A stretch of 64,000 bases of DNA from Dugong dugon (GCA_030035585.1 CM057477.1:63159447-63223446); one strand, 5' to 3'; shown: positions 44,906-56,794, counted from the stretch's first letter. The notes: a model not told the origin generated them from the letters alone. A program made the numbers and translations.

Positions 44906-45686
44906 TTTGGTTGTTGTTGCAAAATTATATATAACGTAGCCTTTACCAAAACATCCTTTTGTGTGCATGTGTGTATGCAATTTAGTGGCATCAGTTACCT
45001 TGGTCAAGCTATGCACACTTGACCCACACTCAGTGCTACCTTTCCCATCACCATAAATAAAAAGTGACTAGTGTTCTAAAGAATTAATCCCACAAAAAAT
45101 GAAAAACAGTCTTACTGGTCTGACTGACACTGGAAAAACCGTGAGAATATGGCCCCCGGACACCCTTTTGGTTCATTAATGAAGTCACTCCTGAGATTCA
45201 CCCTTCAGCCAAAGATTGGACAAGCCCATAAAACAAAACGAAACTAAATGAGCACATCAGCCCAGTGGCAAGGACGAGAAGGCAGGAAGAGACAGAAAAG
45301 CTGGATGAATGGAAATGGGGAAACCAAGGTCGAGAAGGGGAGAGTATTGACATGTCGTGGGGTTGGTAACCAGTGTCACAAAACAATATGTATACTAATT
45401 GTTTAATGAGAAGCTAGTTTGTTCTGTAAACCTTCATCTAAAGTACAATAAAAAGTAAATTAATCCTCCTCTCCCTGCCCCGCCCCCATAACCACCAATG
45501 AATGTTGTTCTCTGTACATATAGCTATGCTTGTCATTTTAAAAAAGTGAGATTATACAGTATTTGTTTTTTTGTGATTGACTTATTTCACTCAGCATAAT
45601 GTCCTCCAGGTTCATCCACGTTCCAAGATGTTTTGGGAACTCATCTTTCTTTATCACTGGGTACTATTCCATTGTATGTATGTACC
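44906..45686 (-). mobile_element. Older L1 3' region, antisense, hit by a second L1
   Basis: 44906-45082 and 45467-45686 are reverse-strand L1 3' sequence ('ttggttgttgttgcaaaatt', 'cttatttcactcagcataat', 'aggttcatccacgttccaag'). The gap is a plus-strand L1 end. Confidence 0.75.
45091..45458 (+). mobile_element. L1 3' UTR end inserted in an older L1
   Basis: Eight-bp flanks attaatcc (45083-45090, 45459-45466). Body 'cttactggtctgactgacac', 'acaaaacaatatgtatacta', 'aaccttcatctaaagtacaa'. 368 bp. Confidence 0.88.
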
Positions 45687-45698
45687 TGTCATCATCCC
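45687..45698 (-). mobile_element. MIR scrap left of an L1 insertion
   Basis: tgtcatcatccc: continues at 48182 as a reverse MIR remnant. Confidence 0.45.
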
Positions 45699-45921
45699 CC
45701 CTACCTTTTTAAAAAATTTTATTGTGCTTTCGGTGAAAATTTACAGCACAAATTAGCTTCATTCACAGATTTATACACAAATTATTTTGTGACGTTAGTT
45801 GCAATCCCTGCAGTATGTTAGCGCTCTTCTCCTTTCCCTTTCTACCCCGGCTTCTCTGCATCCATTCATCCACTTTTTCTGTCCCTTCCTGCCTCCTGTC
45901 TTTGCTTTTAGGAAGGTGAGG

Positions 45922-46803
45922 TGCCATAGATTGCTTTTGTGTGGACTTTCTAGCCATGGTCTTGTAACTCCCACCCAAGCGATTGGATGGGACTGTGCAG
46001 ACATGGTAATTGTGGCCCACCAAAGGGATTGGTCAGTTGTGCCATCCTGCTGGGTTTGAAATGAGTCACCCCAGAGATGAGAAAGATAATCCTACCACCA
46101 ATAAGGAAGAAGAGCCAAGAGCCAGCATGTCCTTTGGACCTGGGATCCCTGCGCTGAGAGGCTCCTGAAACCAGCAGACAGACAGAGAGAGCTGTAACAC
46201 TAAGGGCAGCAGAGACCAACCAGCAGAGGCATGGCGGGTTTCCCAGCCCATGGAGAGAAAAAGCTGAGTGCCTTTGGACAGAGTCCTAGGGCCAGGGAGA
46301 GGCGTGCCTGTGAGCATGGTTGGGAAGAGGCTGTCCTTGAGTGTTCCTGAGACTGAATTGTAACTGTTACTTCCCTAATAGACTCCATAATTGTGAGTAT
46401 TGTCTGTGAATTCTGTATGGCTATTGCAATGAATTATGGAACTCAGCAGAAGAGTGCTGTGGGAGAGACGGTTGGTGTCAGCATTGGTAAAGATGGCAGA
46501 GAGAGGAGGCATATCTGACCTCCACCTCATAGTAATCAGCCTTGGGCTGTTGATCTTGATTCTCTTTCCCCTTGTAAAGTTAAAAAAACCAAACCCAAAC
46601 CATTGCCGTCTAGTCAATTCCAACTCATAGTGACCCTATAGGACAGAGTAGAACTGCCCCATAGACTTTTCAAGGAGTGCCTGGTGGATTCAAACTGCCA
46701 ACCTTCTGGTTAGCAGACATAGCTCTTAACCACTATACCACCAGGGTTTCCCTTGTAAAAATTAGAGGAGGTCAAACACTGCCCCTACGCTGTTTTTATA
46801 ACA
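45922..46803 (+). mobile_element. Solo LTR (relative of family A) with an AfroSINE inside
   Basis: Opens 'tgccatagattgcttttgtg', alignable with the family A start, shares 'catgtcctttggacctggga', and ends 'ttataaca'. Five-bp flanks are not clearly alike. About 711 bp once the SINE is set aside. Confidence 0.75.
46579..46749 (-). mobile_element. AfroSINE (short form) in LTR
   Basis: Perfect 10-bp duplication cccttgtaaa (46569-46578, 46750-46759). 'accattgccgtctagtcaat' at 46600. Confidence 0.94.
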
Positions 46804-48181
46804 GATGTTGCCCATTTGGTATCATATATTAGATTGAACTAAGAAGCACATCCCTCACATACATGTTATTGTTTGTTTTATATACCTATCTAATCTTTGG
46901 CTGAAAGATGGACTTCAGGACTGGCTTCAGTTATGCACAGCAGGGCGTCCGGAGGCCATAGTCTCAAGGGTTCCTCCAGTCTCTGTCAGACTAGTGAGTC
47001 TAGTCCTTCTTTTTTTTTTTTTATGAATTTGAATTTTGTTCTACATTTTTCTCCCGCTCGATTGTGATTCCCTGTTAGAGCGGTCAGTGGTGGTAGCCGG
47101 GCACCATCTAGTTCTTCTGGGCTCAGACTGGTAGAGGCTGTGGTTCATGTGGTCCATTAATTCTTTGGACTAATATTTTCCTTGTGTCTTTGATTGTCTT
47201 CATTCTCCTTTGCTCCAAAAGTGATGCGACCAATAGATGTATCTTAGATGGTCATTCACAAGCTTTTAAGACCCCAGGCGCTACTCACCAAAGTAGGATG
47301 TTGAACATTTTCTGTATGAACTATGTTATGCCAATTGACCGAGATATCCCCCAGGACCATGGTCCCTAGCCTTCAGCCCCAGTAACTCAGTCCCTCAAGG
47401 TGTTTGGTTTTGTCTAGGAAGCTTCTATGACTTTGCCTTGGTCAAGTTGTGCTGACTTCCCCTACATTGTGTGTAGTCTTTCTCTTCTCCAAATTTAACA
47501 CTTGTTAGTGATTTCTTCTCCCCAACTATCCCTTCCCTTGTAACCATCAAAGATTGTTTCTTTTTGTGTGTAAATCTTTTCTTGGGTTTTTATAATAGTG
47601 ACCTCCTACAATATTTGTGCTTTTGTGATTTATTTATTTCACTCAGCATAATGCCCTCCAAATTCATCCATGTTGTGAGATGTTTCATGGATTCGTCACT
47701 GTTCTTTATCGTTGTGTAGTATTCCATTGAGTGTGTGTACCATAGTTTGTTTATACATTCATCTGTGGATGGGCATTTAGGCTGTTTCCATCTTTTTGCT
47801 ATTGTGAATACTGCTGCAATGAACATGAGTGTGCATATGTCTATTTGTGGGACGGCTCTTATTTCTCTAGGATATATTCCTAGGAGTGGGATTGCTGGAT
47901 CATATATTTCTATTTCTAGCTTTTTAAAGAGGTACCATATCATGTTTCATAGTAGTTGCACCATTTTACATTCCCACTAGCAGTGCATAAAAGTTCCAAT
48001 CTCCCTACAACCTCACCTATATTTGTAATTTCCTGTTTTTTTGATTAGTGCCAGTAAGTCAGGGTGAGATGGTATTTCATCGTAGTTTCGATTTGCATTT
48101 CTCTAATGGTTAATGATTGAGAGCATTTCCTTATGTGTCTCTTAGCTGCCTGCAAGTCTTCTTTGGTGAAGTCATCATCCC

Positions 48182-48255
48182 TTCTTATTACAAAAAACAG
48201 ATGCTAAGAGAGTAAACGCTCAAGGTGATTCAGCTAGCACTTAGGCCTGAACCCT
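48182..48255 (-). mobile_element. MIR remnant right of the L1 insertion
   Basis: 'acagatgctaagagagtaaa' and 'aggtgattcagctagcactt' match the MIR core in reverse. Confidence 0.65.
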
Positions 48256-48507
48256 AAAAAAACTATGTTCATCTGTGCACACTGTATATTGTAATAATAC
48301 CTGTTTTGTAAACTAGTGCCCAACACAATGAGATGCAACACTTTTAAACCTACTACTGACAGCGTTGTAAGCACAGAGCTGAAACAAGAACACATTAAAA
48401 AAAAAAAGACTCAGTGTGAACCAATCCTTTCCTCCAGGCACTCAGAGGCTAGTGCAGGGTTTAGGGAGGTTTCTGGGTGCAGGATGACTACTGGGAGAAC
48501 CCATTCA
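48256..48507. other. Short spacer
   Basis: Contains an A-run at 48397-48408. Nothing else. Confidence 0.5.
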
Positions 48508-48512
48508 GATGG

Positions 48513-48910
48513 TGTTTTGGATTGATTGATCCCCCTCCAAAATACATGTTGGAATGCTAACCTGTATACATCTGAGTGTAATCCTGCTTGGAAATAGGGT
48601 TTCCTTTGTTATGTTGATTAGATCATGTCGTAGTAGGGTGGATTCTAAATCTAATCACCTCTGAATTTAAAAAGAACAGACTGGACACAGAGACATGCAC
48701 ACAAGCACACACAGGGGAAGACAGATGCCATGTGAGTATTGTCTACAAGCCAAGGAACCAAGGAACACCCAGGGCTACCAATAAGGAAAGGACTGAAACA
48801 GCAGAGAGCCTGATTTGGATTTTAGCCTCCAGAACTGTGAGAAAATAAATTTCTGGCTTTTAAAGCCACTCATTTTTGGTATTTCTGTTACAGCAGCATT
48901 AGGGTACTAA
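48513..48910 (+). mobile_element. Solo LTR (family B, MLT1-like)
   Basis: Opens 'tgttttggattgattgatcc', contains 'gaagacagatgccatgtgag' and 'ttttagcctccagaactgtg'. Flanks gatgg and gatca are only partly alike. Solo, no internal part. Confidence 0.8.
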
Positions 48911-48915
48911 GATCA

Positions 48916-49769
48916 ATGGGAGGTGTAGGGGAGGATCTTCCAGGCCCAAGGAACAGGGAGTTCTTAGGTCTCAAGCAAGAGGGCTGAGAAGGAGCAGAAT
49001 AACAGGACACGTGAGATTTTACAAAGAGAGAGACGCCATAACCGGGAGAGGGAATTGGGGTTACTACACCTCATGCCCTCTCAGTTTGCTCTGGGTGTAT
49101 GGATCCTTATCCCAGAAACAAACTAGCTATAAAGAGACTCAAGATTGCTAGAGTTCAAGCTCATGTACGATAAGCAAAGCGCAGTGGTTTTACATTAATG
49201 TGAAATTTTACTGGTGGCCAATGACACCCTTTCATTATTAAGTGAATGGGATCAAACAGTCTGGTTGTGGGGTCCTGACTGAGCTGTAATCCTTTAATAC
49301 CCCTGGCCCCACTCTGCAATATCACAGTTTCTGAAGAAAGAAGCTCATCAATATTCAGAACTCATCTCTTTAGGCAAAATCTTTGGGATTGCCCCAGAAA
49401 CCATGTCTAATTTGAAACACTTAAATGCTGATAAGAGTCCCTAGACTTAAACAGCCAAATTACACAGAAAGGGAGGCCCTCAGGCCTAACACACACATTG
49501 AGCAGATAGACTGTACTGCAAAGAACTTGTATATGAGGGATGGACCTCCTTCCCTCCACGCTTACCTGGTGCTTCCCCCCTCACATGAGTGTGCATTCTC
49601 CACTCCCCCGGGGTAACCTAGTCATGACTGGTGAGAAACTTTGCTATAAATACCATTTAGGCAGTCTGTGCCAGGGGAAAATGAGCTAACGTCAATCAGC
49701 CTTTCCTAGCTCTGCACAAGTGGACAGTTTATTCATTATCAGATTTTAGCCCCACGCAACCTGGAAATG
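48916..49769. other. Repeat-poor stretch
   Basis: No repeat or exon I can support. Confidence 0.5.
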
Positions 49770-49915
49770 TACAGTCTAATCCCTATTTTTCTAAAGGAGA
49801 AGTAGGAGCTCAGAGAAGGTAAGTAACTTGGTCAAAGTCAAGCTATTATGTGGAAGGGCAGGGATTCAAAAAGATCTGTCCGATGCTAAAGCCTTTTTTC
49901 TTTCCATTATACAAC
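49770..49915 (-). mobile_element. MIR SINE
   Basis: Reverse core 'gagctcagagaaggtaagta', 'acttggtcaaagtcaagcta', 'agggcagggattcaaaaaga'. Confidence 0.8.
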
Positions 49916-50157
49916 CCTTTTCAATCCTAAACAGTAGGAGGATTTTTGGCAGTTAACAAAAGGGTTGAAGGACGTTTCTCAGAGTTTTACTTGGGGGCCC
50001 TCATTTAACTTTGTAAACATTCTAGGAAGCTTGAGCTGAAATCAACTCACGGGCAGTGGGTTTTGGTTTTTTGATGAAAAAAACAGACTCCCAAATTTTC
50101 CTCCAGTCTAGTCTTCTCCCCTGAACCTCAAACCATGTATCTAATTTGGACGTTTAG
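49916..50157. other. Short spacer
   Basis: Contains an AfroSINE tail scrap near 50030-50075 ('gaaatcaactcacgggcagt'). Confidence 0.45.
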
Positions 50158-50506
50158 TGTTGTTGTTAGCTGCCGTAGAGCCAGCCCCCAACTCCTGGTG
50201 ACCCTATGCACAAAGGAACGAAGCGCTGCCTGGTCCTGTGCCATCTCCATGATCAGTTTCAAAATGGATTGTTGTGGTCCACAGGGTTTTCAGTGGCTGA
50301 TTTTTGGAAGTAAATCACCAAGCCTTTCTTCCTAGTCCATCTTTATCTGGAAGCTCCATAAAAAAACCTGTTCAGCATCATAGCAACACACAAGTCTCCA
50401 CTGACAGAAGGGTGGTGGCTGAGCAGGAGGTACATTGGCCGGGAATCCAACTGGGGTCTCCCACATGGAAGGTGAGAATTCTACTACTGAACTACCACTG
50501 CCCCCT
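50158..50506 (-). mobile_element. Composite SINE with tRNA-Gly-like head
   Basis: (TTG)n at 50158-50166, RTE tail, 'cctttcttcctagtccatct' at 50323, and head 'ggggcagtggtagttcagta' on the minus strand from 50506, B-box 'ggattcccggccaatg' at 50447-50432. Confidence 0.84.
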
Positions 50507-50639
50507 CCTGACACACGCTACGCCCTCAATAAATATTTGTTAAGTGAATTAATGAACAAATGAATCCTCTCCTCCTTATCATACTTTGGGTGCATACTAT
50601 GTAAAAAGAAGTTTCCAACCTACACATGAACTTTATGAT
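50507..50639. other. Short spacer with L2-like end
   Basis: 'cctcaataaatatttgttaa' at 50524 resembles an L2 3' end in forward orientation. Confidence 0.4.
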
Positions 50640-51150
50640 CTCTAAAGAATATAATTCATAGAAAGCAAAACAAACTTACAAGAAATATTAAAGGGAGTCC
50701 TTCACTTAGAGAACGAACAACATCAGACAACAACTGGAGTCTGGGACACAGGACAGCATCAGCAAGATACCAACCTAGGTAAAGAACGCTGAATAATAAA
50801 ACAAAGCTAAAAGACTTAAAACAGGGAAACAGAGACATCAATCTGTAAATGACGACAAAGTCAAAACAATAAAAGGGGGAATAAACAGTGTAGGTATAGA
50901 ACTTTCAAATGGAGAGAAAGTCAAAGTGATATCAAATAATAAAAGAATGGTTCAAACTTAGGAATATAAGGGTAAATTTCAAGGTAAACACAAAGCAAGT
51001 TAACAAACTTACTCATCAGAATAAAAGAGAAGAAAAATGTAAAAAATCAGTAAACACAAAATTTATAATAACAAAAGAAAAGAAAAGAAAATCCACAAAC
51101 AAAAGGAACTTAGCACAGGAAAGTAAAAGGAAGAAAGAAAATGTCAACAC

Positions 51151-51169
51151 CACAAAAAAAAAAAAAAAA
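51151..51169 (+). repeat. A-run
   Basis: About 18 As in the L1 just before ORF2. Confidence 0.8.
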
Positions 51170-51378
51170 AGCACAACAATACAACAGCAATAAACTCATA
51201 CCTATCAATAATCACACTGAATGTAAACAGCTTAAATGCACCTGTAAAGAGACAGAGAGTGGCAGAATGGATAGAAAAAACATGACCCATCAATATGCTG
51301 TCTACAAGAGACACACCTTAGACACAATGACATAAATATATTAAACGTCAAAGGATGGAAATAATATATCAAGCAAAC

Positions 51379-51555
51379 CAAACCAAAAAAAAGAAACCAA
51401 ATCTATTGCTGTCAAGTAGATTCCAACTCATAGTGACCTTATAGGACAGAGTAGAACTGCCCCCATAAGGTTTCCAAGGAACGACTGGTGGATTCAATCT
51501 GCTGACCTATTGGTTAGCAATCATAGCTCTTAACCACTGTGCCACCATAGCTCCC
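51379..51555 (-). mobile_element. AfroSINE (short form) in L1 ORF2
   Basis: Perfect 11-bp duplication atcaagcaaac at 51368-51378 and 51556-51566. Splits the endonuclease coding region. Confidence 0.94.
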
Positions 51556-53398
51556 ATCAAGCAAACAGTAACCAAAAAAACATGAGGAGTGGCAATACTA
51601 ATCTCAGATAAAATAGACTTTAAGGCCAAACCAACCATAAAAGACAAATAAGGACATTATATAATGATTAAAGGGACAATCCACCAAGAAAACATAACCT
51701 TAATAAATATCTACACACCTAACTATAGGGCTCCAAAATACATAAAACAAACTCTAACAGCACCAAAAAGAGAAATTGACAGTTCCTCAATAATAGTGGG
51801 AGACTTCAACACACCACTTTCAATAAAGGACAGAACAGTTAGAAAGAAACTCAACATAGATACAGAAGATCTAAAGGCCACAATCAACCACCTTGACATC
51901 ATAGACATATACAGAACACTCCACCCAACAGCAGCAAAGTATACTTTCTTTCCCAGTGCACATGGAACATTCTCTAGAACAGACCCACATTTTAGGCTTC
52001 AAAGCAACCCTCAATAAAATCCAAAACATCAAAATAATATAAAACATACTTTCTGATCACAATGCCATAAAAGTAGAAATCAATAACAGGAAGAGCAAGG
52101 AAAAAAATCAAAATGGAAACTGAATAACACCTTGCTTAAAAACAACAGGGTAATAGAAGAAATCAAAGAGGGAGTCAAAAAACTCCTAGAATCAAGTGAC
52201 AATGAAAACACATCATACCAAAAGCTCTGGGACACTGCAAAGGCAGTGCTCAGAAGTCAATTTATAGCAATAAACACACACATCAAAAAAGAAGAACAGG
52301 CCAAAATCAAAATGTTATCCCTACAACTCAAACAAATAGAAAGAGAACAGCAAAAGGAGCCCATAGTCACCAGAAGAGAGGAAATAATAAAGATTAGAGT
52401 AGAAATAAATGAAATAGAAAACAGAAAAACAACACGAAGAATCAACAAGACCAAAAGTTGGTTCTTTGAAAGGATCAACAAAATCAACAAACCACTGGCC
52501 AAACTGACGAAAGAAAAACAGGAGAGGAAGCACATGATCCCAATAAGACCTGAAATCGGGGACGTTACAACAGACCTAACTGAAATAAATAAGATCGTAC
52601 AGTATGAAAAATTGTAGTCCAACAAATAAGAACATAGAGGAAATGGACAAATTTCTAGAAACACACTACCTACCTAAACTACAACAAAATGATCAGACCT
52701 ATAACAAAAGAAGAGCTTGAAAAGGTAATTTTAAAAAATTCCCAACAAAAAAGAAATGGCTTCACTGGAAAATTCTACCAAACACTCAGAGAAGAGCTCA
52801 CACCACTACTACTCAAACTATTTCAGAGCATAGGAAGGGAAGGAATACTCCAGAATTCATTCTATGAGCCCAGCATAACCCTGATACCGAAGACAGACAA
52901 AGACACCACAAAAAAAGAAAACTGACAGACTGGTATCTCTCATGAACAGAGACGCAAAAATTCTCAACAAAATTCTAGCCAATAGAATTCAACATCATAT
53001 CAAAAGAGTAATACAACATGACCAAGTGGGATTCATACCAGGTATGCAAGAATAGTTCAACATTAGAAAATCAATAAACGTAAACCACCACATAATTAGA
53101 ACAAAAGAAAAGAATCACATGATCATCTCAATTGACACAGAAAAGTCTAACACCCATTACTCATAAAAACTCTCAATAAAATAGGAATAGAAAGAAAATT
53201 CCTGAACAAAATAAAGGGCATCTATACAAAACCAACAGCCAATCTCATTCTCAATGGAGAGAGGCTGAGAGCATTCCCCCTGAGCACAGGAACAAGATAA
53301 AGATGCTCTTTATCACCACTCCTATTTAACATTGTGCTGGAAGTTCTAGCTAGAGTAATAAGGCAAGAAAAAAGAAATAAATCCCTATTCACAGATGA

Positions 53399-53594
53399 AC
53401 ACACTACCTGCCTAAACTACATGGATGCCCTTTATTTCTTTAACACAGATGAATAGGGATAATTTTATTTCTTCCTTTCCAATTTGGATGCCCTTTATTT
53501 CTTTTTCTTGCCTTATTACTCTAGCTAAGACTTCCCACACAATGTTGCTATGAGTCAGAATCGACTCAAAGGCAACGGGTTTAGTTTTTTTGTT
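53399..53594 (+). mobile_element. Mosaic insertion: L1 pieces plus AfroSINE tail
   Basis: 196 bp between 13-bp copies of tattcacagatga (53386-53398, 53595-53607). Order: 'acacactacctgcctaaact' (plus-strand L1, as at 52664), a short antisense L1 word 'atggatgccctttatttctt', a longer antisense L1 piece (about 53446-53532) and an AfroSINE tail with T-run (53540-53594). Confidence 0.85.
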
Positions 53595-54075
53595 TATTCA
53601 CAGATGATGTGATACCATACATAGAGAACCCCAAAGATTCTACGAGAAAACTCTTGTAACTAATACAAACATTCAGCAGAGTAGCAGGATACAAGACCAA
53701 CATAAAGAATCAGTTGGATTCCTATACAGCAACAAAGAGAACTTCAAAAAGGAAATCAGGAAAACAATACCATTTATAATAACCCCTGAAAAGATAAGAT
53801 ACTGAGGAATAAATCTGACTAGGGATGTAAAAAACCTGTACAAAGAAAACTACAAAACACTATTGCAAGAAACCAAGAGACCACATAAATGGAAAAATAT
53901 AGCATGCTCATGGATAGGAAGACTCAACATTGTGAACATATCAATTCTACCCAAAGCGATCTACAGATATAATGCAATCCCCATCCAAATACCAACAGCA
54001 TTCTTTAATGAGATGGAAAAACTAATCACTAACTTTATATGGAAAGGAATTCTCCCCTCTTCCACTAACTGAATT

Positions 54076-54404
54076 ATTGTGAAGCCAATCCCAACATCAT
54101 AATATTTCAACATGAGTCTCTTAAAAGGTTAAGGAAGACACTTTTTAAAAATCATAAACACATTACTATTATCACACTAAAATAATTAATAATAGACCTG
54201 GAGAGTCTGCCAGAGAGCGGGAAAGAACAATCTGTATTTCAGTCCATCTAACTCTCATTACAGGACTCCTGAATAAAAAGTTCAAATAGGGAGACACGTT
54301 CTGAAGCCTTAGATTTCACACTGACCATCCTAACTGCTGGTCAACACCTCCAATTTCTCCTTTATTTGCTTCTTTATGGCTTCAAGGTCACCTAGCCATA
54401 GAGC
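54076..54404. other. Unrecognised spacer
   Basis: Nothing supported. Confidence 0.5.
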
Positions 54405-54493
54405 ACAGTGGCTGAGAGCACAGGCTTTAGAGAGGGCTCGATCCCAGCTACGTCACCTATTAGGGTGTGACCCTGAACAGAGCAATTAACCTC
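54405..54493 (+). mobile_element. MIR SINE, first part
   Basis: 'agcacagtggctgagagcac' and 'ttaacctcttt'; continues at 54670-54748 and 55347-55430 after two insertions. Confidence 0.8.
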
Positions 54494-54670
54494 TTTGGAG
54501 CCCTGGTGGTAAAGTGGTTAAGCATTCGGGTGCTAATCAAAAGGTCAGCGGTTCGAATCCACCAGTTGCTCCTTGGAAACCCTACGGGGCAGTTCTATTC
54601 TGTCCTGTTGGGTCACTATGAGTTGGAATCGACCCGACCGCAACGAGTTTGTTTTTGTCTTATTTTGTTT
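54494..54670 (+). mobile_element. AfroSINE (short form) in MIR
   Basis: Head 'ggagccctggtggtaaagtg' at 54498, tail 'gttggaatcgacccgaccgc' near 54623, T-rich end. Confidence 0.92.
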
Positions 54671-54748
54671 TGTTTTTAAGCCTAATCTTTAAAAAGAAAA
54701 CAATAATAGTAACTATCTTACAGGTTTTTAAATAAGGACTAAATGAGA
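54671..54748 (+). mobile_element. MIR SINE, middle part
   Basis: 'aataatagtaactatcttac' is the MIR core end; stops at aaatgaga (54741-54748). Confidence 0.72.
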
Positions 54749-55346
54749 AAAATTGGACTGGTAAGCAACATCATGATAAATGGAGAAAAAGTGAAGTTGT
54801 CAGTGATTTCATTTCACTTGGATCAACAACCAGTGTCCATGGAATCACCCACCATGGAAGCGGCAGTCAAGTAATCAAGTGACATATTTAATTGGGCAAA
54901 TCTGCTGCAAAAGATTTCTTTAAAGTTTTCAAAAGACATGAAGTCATTTTGACCCAAGCCATGATCTTTTCAGTCACCTCATATGCATATGAAAGCTAGA
55001 CAATTAAAAAAAACAGAGGAATTAATGCATTATCGGTGAAGAATATTGAATATACTGTGGAGTGCCAAAAAAAATGACTAAATGAGAAGCAAGGATGGAG
55101 AGACTTGGGCTCGCTTACTTTGGACACATCATCAGAAAAGAACAATTGCTAGAAAAGGACATCATGGTTGGTAAAGTAGAGGGTCAGTGAAAATGAGGGA
55201 AACCCTCAATGAAATGGATCGACACAATAGTCACAATAATGGAATCAAGCATAGTAATGATCATGAAGATGGCACAGGACAGGCAACATTTCGTTCCGTT
55301 ATATACTGTATAAGGTTGCCACAAGTGGGCAGCTAACAACAACAAC
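54749..55346 (+). mobile_element. RTE LINE 3' end in MIR, 5'-truncated
   Basis: Perfect 8-bp duplication aaatgaga (54741-54748, 55347-55354). Runs from 'TGLVSNIMINGEKV'-type code (about 54753) to the tail and (CAA)n at 55335-55346. Stops present. Confidence 0.92.
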
Positions 55347-55430
55347 AAATGAGAGAGTGCACACGTTCACTCAGCAAAGTATTTAGCACATAGCAAGCGT
55401 GAAAAATCTACTAACTTCAGTTATTGTCAT
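55347..55430 (+). mobile_element. MIR SINE, last part
   Basis: 'cagcaaagtatttagcacat' matches the MIR 3' end. Confidence 0.65.
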
Positions 55431-56170
55431 TGGAAAGGGTGGTGGGTGGGGTATCAAAATCAAGATTCCAGGATACTCAGTTTTGAGCCAGTCACTAAGC
55501 TCTCTAGGCAGATTTTGATTGTTGACTTTGATTATATGAGTATCCTGGACTCCACTGAAACAGTCTGTGGAAATTATTTTTTAGGCTTCAGCAAGGCATG
55601 TTATTCTGAAGCATGTGATATTTTTATTATAATGTCAATTTCAAATTCTTAGCCAAGAGTACCTTAAAAATGGGTAAAATTCTAGTAGAAGCATCGTACA
55701 GCAAGGTCAATGATCAGTGTGAAAGAAAAAACTGTATACCAAAGGCCGTTTTGGATTTTAAACAAGTTTGAAAGTCTTTGTTACTGATAAGACAGAAGGA
55801 ATAAAATGACCTAATGAAACTTAAGAGCATCCAGCAGTTGAAGGCTCTAAAAACAACAGGAAAAAGTGGGGGGAAAATCTAAGACTTCATAAAATAGGGA
55901 GAAGGTGAACCTAAAAAACAACAGATTAAGTCTAAGAGGGTAAAAGAAGCTAAAACAGATACCCCCTGGGCGGAAAAACCCAGGCAGAGGGGAATGCCAA
56001 ACAGGACCAAAGGCAGCCAGTGGCCTGAGCACATGCAAGGGGGAGAGGGAAGCAAAGCAAGATCTGCAGAGGTCCATGAAGAAGCATCACATGAGCCTCT
56101 CTCTACAAGATTCTGAGCTCCATTTGGGATCTCTGGGAAGTAGGAAATAACTCACAAAGAATGAAGGATG
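55431..56170. other. Unrecognised, repeat-poor
   Basis: 55440-56100 has no recognised repeat. AT-rich left, mixed right. No exon. Confidence 0.5.
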
Positions 56171-56660
56171 CAACCTGTATACCAGTGTTGACTGCAGCAC
56201 TTTTCACCACAGCCCAAAGGTGGAAACAACCTAAACGTCCATCAGCAGACGAACAGACAAACAAAATGTGGTAAATCCATACAAAGGAATATTACTCAGC
56301 CGTAAAGAGAAGCAAAGTCCTGACACATGCTATGATATGGATGAACCTTGAATACATGCTCAGCGAAATGTCAGTCACAAAAGGGCAAATACTGTATGAC
56401 CTCACTTATATGAGGTAAGCAAATAAATAGAAACCAAAGCTTTTAGTGGTTACCAGGAGTGGGAGGGAGGGGCAAAGGGGAGTTTTTGCTTAGGGGGTAC
56501 TTAGTTTATGTTAATGATGATGGAATAATTAGGAAAAAGATAAGGATAGGGATTTTACAACACGAAGAGTGTGATAAATGTCGTTGAATTGTACATGTAG
56601 AAACTGTTGAATCAGCAAATGTTTTGTTGTGTATGTTTTTACCACAATAAAAAAATAAAT
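56171..56660 (+). mobile_element. Older-type L1 3' end
   Basis: End of ORF2 ('ggtggaaacaacctaaacgt', 'gtccatcagcagacgaacag') and the simpler 3' UTR ending 'tgtacatgtagaaactgttg' with A-rich tail. Flanks near aaagaatgaagga (about 56156) and aaagaatgaggaa (about 56663) are a decayed duplication. Resembles placental L1MA-type ends. Confidence 0.85.
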
Positions 56661-56794
56661 AAAAAAGAATGAGGAATGCCGAGGGAAAAAAAAGTTGTTT
56701 AATTTCTTTTCATTCTGCCTTATTTCATCAAAGATGTGAGAAGGTCGGATAGAAGGATTACAGTGTCCATGCCCTCTCTTGCCTCTCAGACTTT

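Larger units (their letters stand above)
45699..48170 (-). mobile_element. 5'-truncated L1 (ORF2 end plus 3' UTR), interrupted by an LTR
   Basis: Perfect 11-bp duplication gtcatcatccc at 45688-45698 and 48171-48181. The minus strand encodes the ORF2 C-terminus (47590-47943): '[24 protein letters not shown]' and 'MEYYTTIKN', about 115 codons open. The 3' UTR follows to 45699. An 882-bp block (45922-46803) is a later LTR with its own SINE. Without it the L1 spans about 1.59 kb. Confidence 0.92.
50640..54075 (+). mobile_element. Large L1 piece: inter-ORF region and most of ORF2
   Basis: From 50640 the A-rich pre-ORF2 region ('agaaatattaaagggagtcc'); ORF2 endonuclease code begins near 51190 ('LSIITLNVNSLNAPVK' read from 51200) and includes 'SSIIVGDFNTPLSIKDRT' (51780-51835). 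The linker 52132-52617 gives a 161-codon open stretch ending 'DLTEINKIVQYEKL'. RT domain follows: '[26 protein letters not shown]' (52740-52820), '[21 protein letters not shown]', '[10 protein letters not shown]' and 'FIPGMQ'. The FADD-type motif reads FTDD at about 53598-53610. Many stops and shifts. Two insertions (51379-51555, 53399-53594). Ends before the ORF2 C-terminus. Confidence 0.92.

Noticed and set aside
52132-52617. 161-codon open frame as a host gene
   Set aside because: It is the linker of L1 ORF2 in a broken copy.
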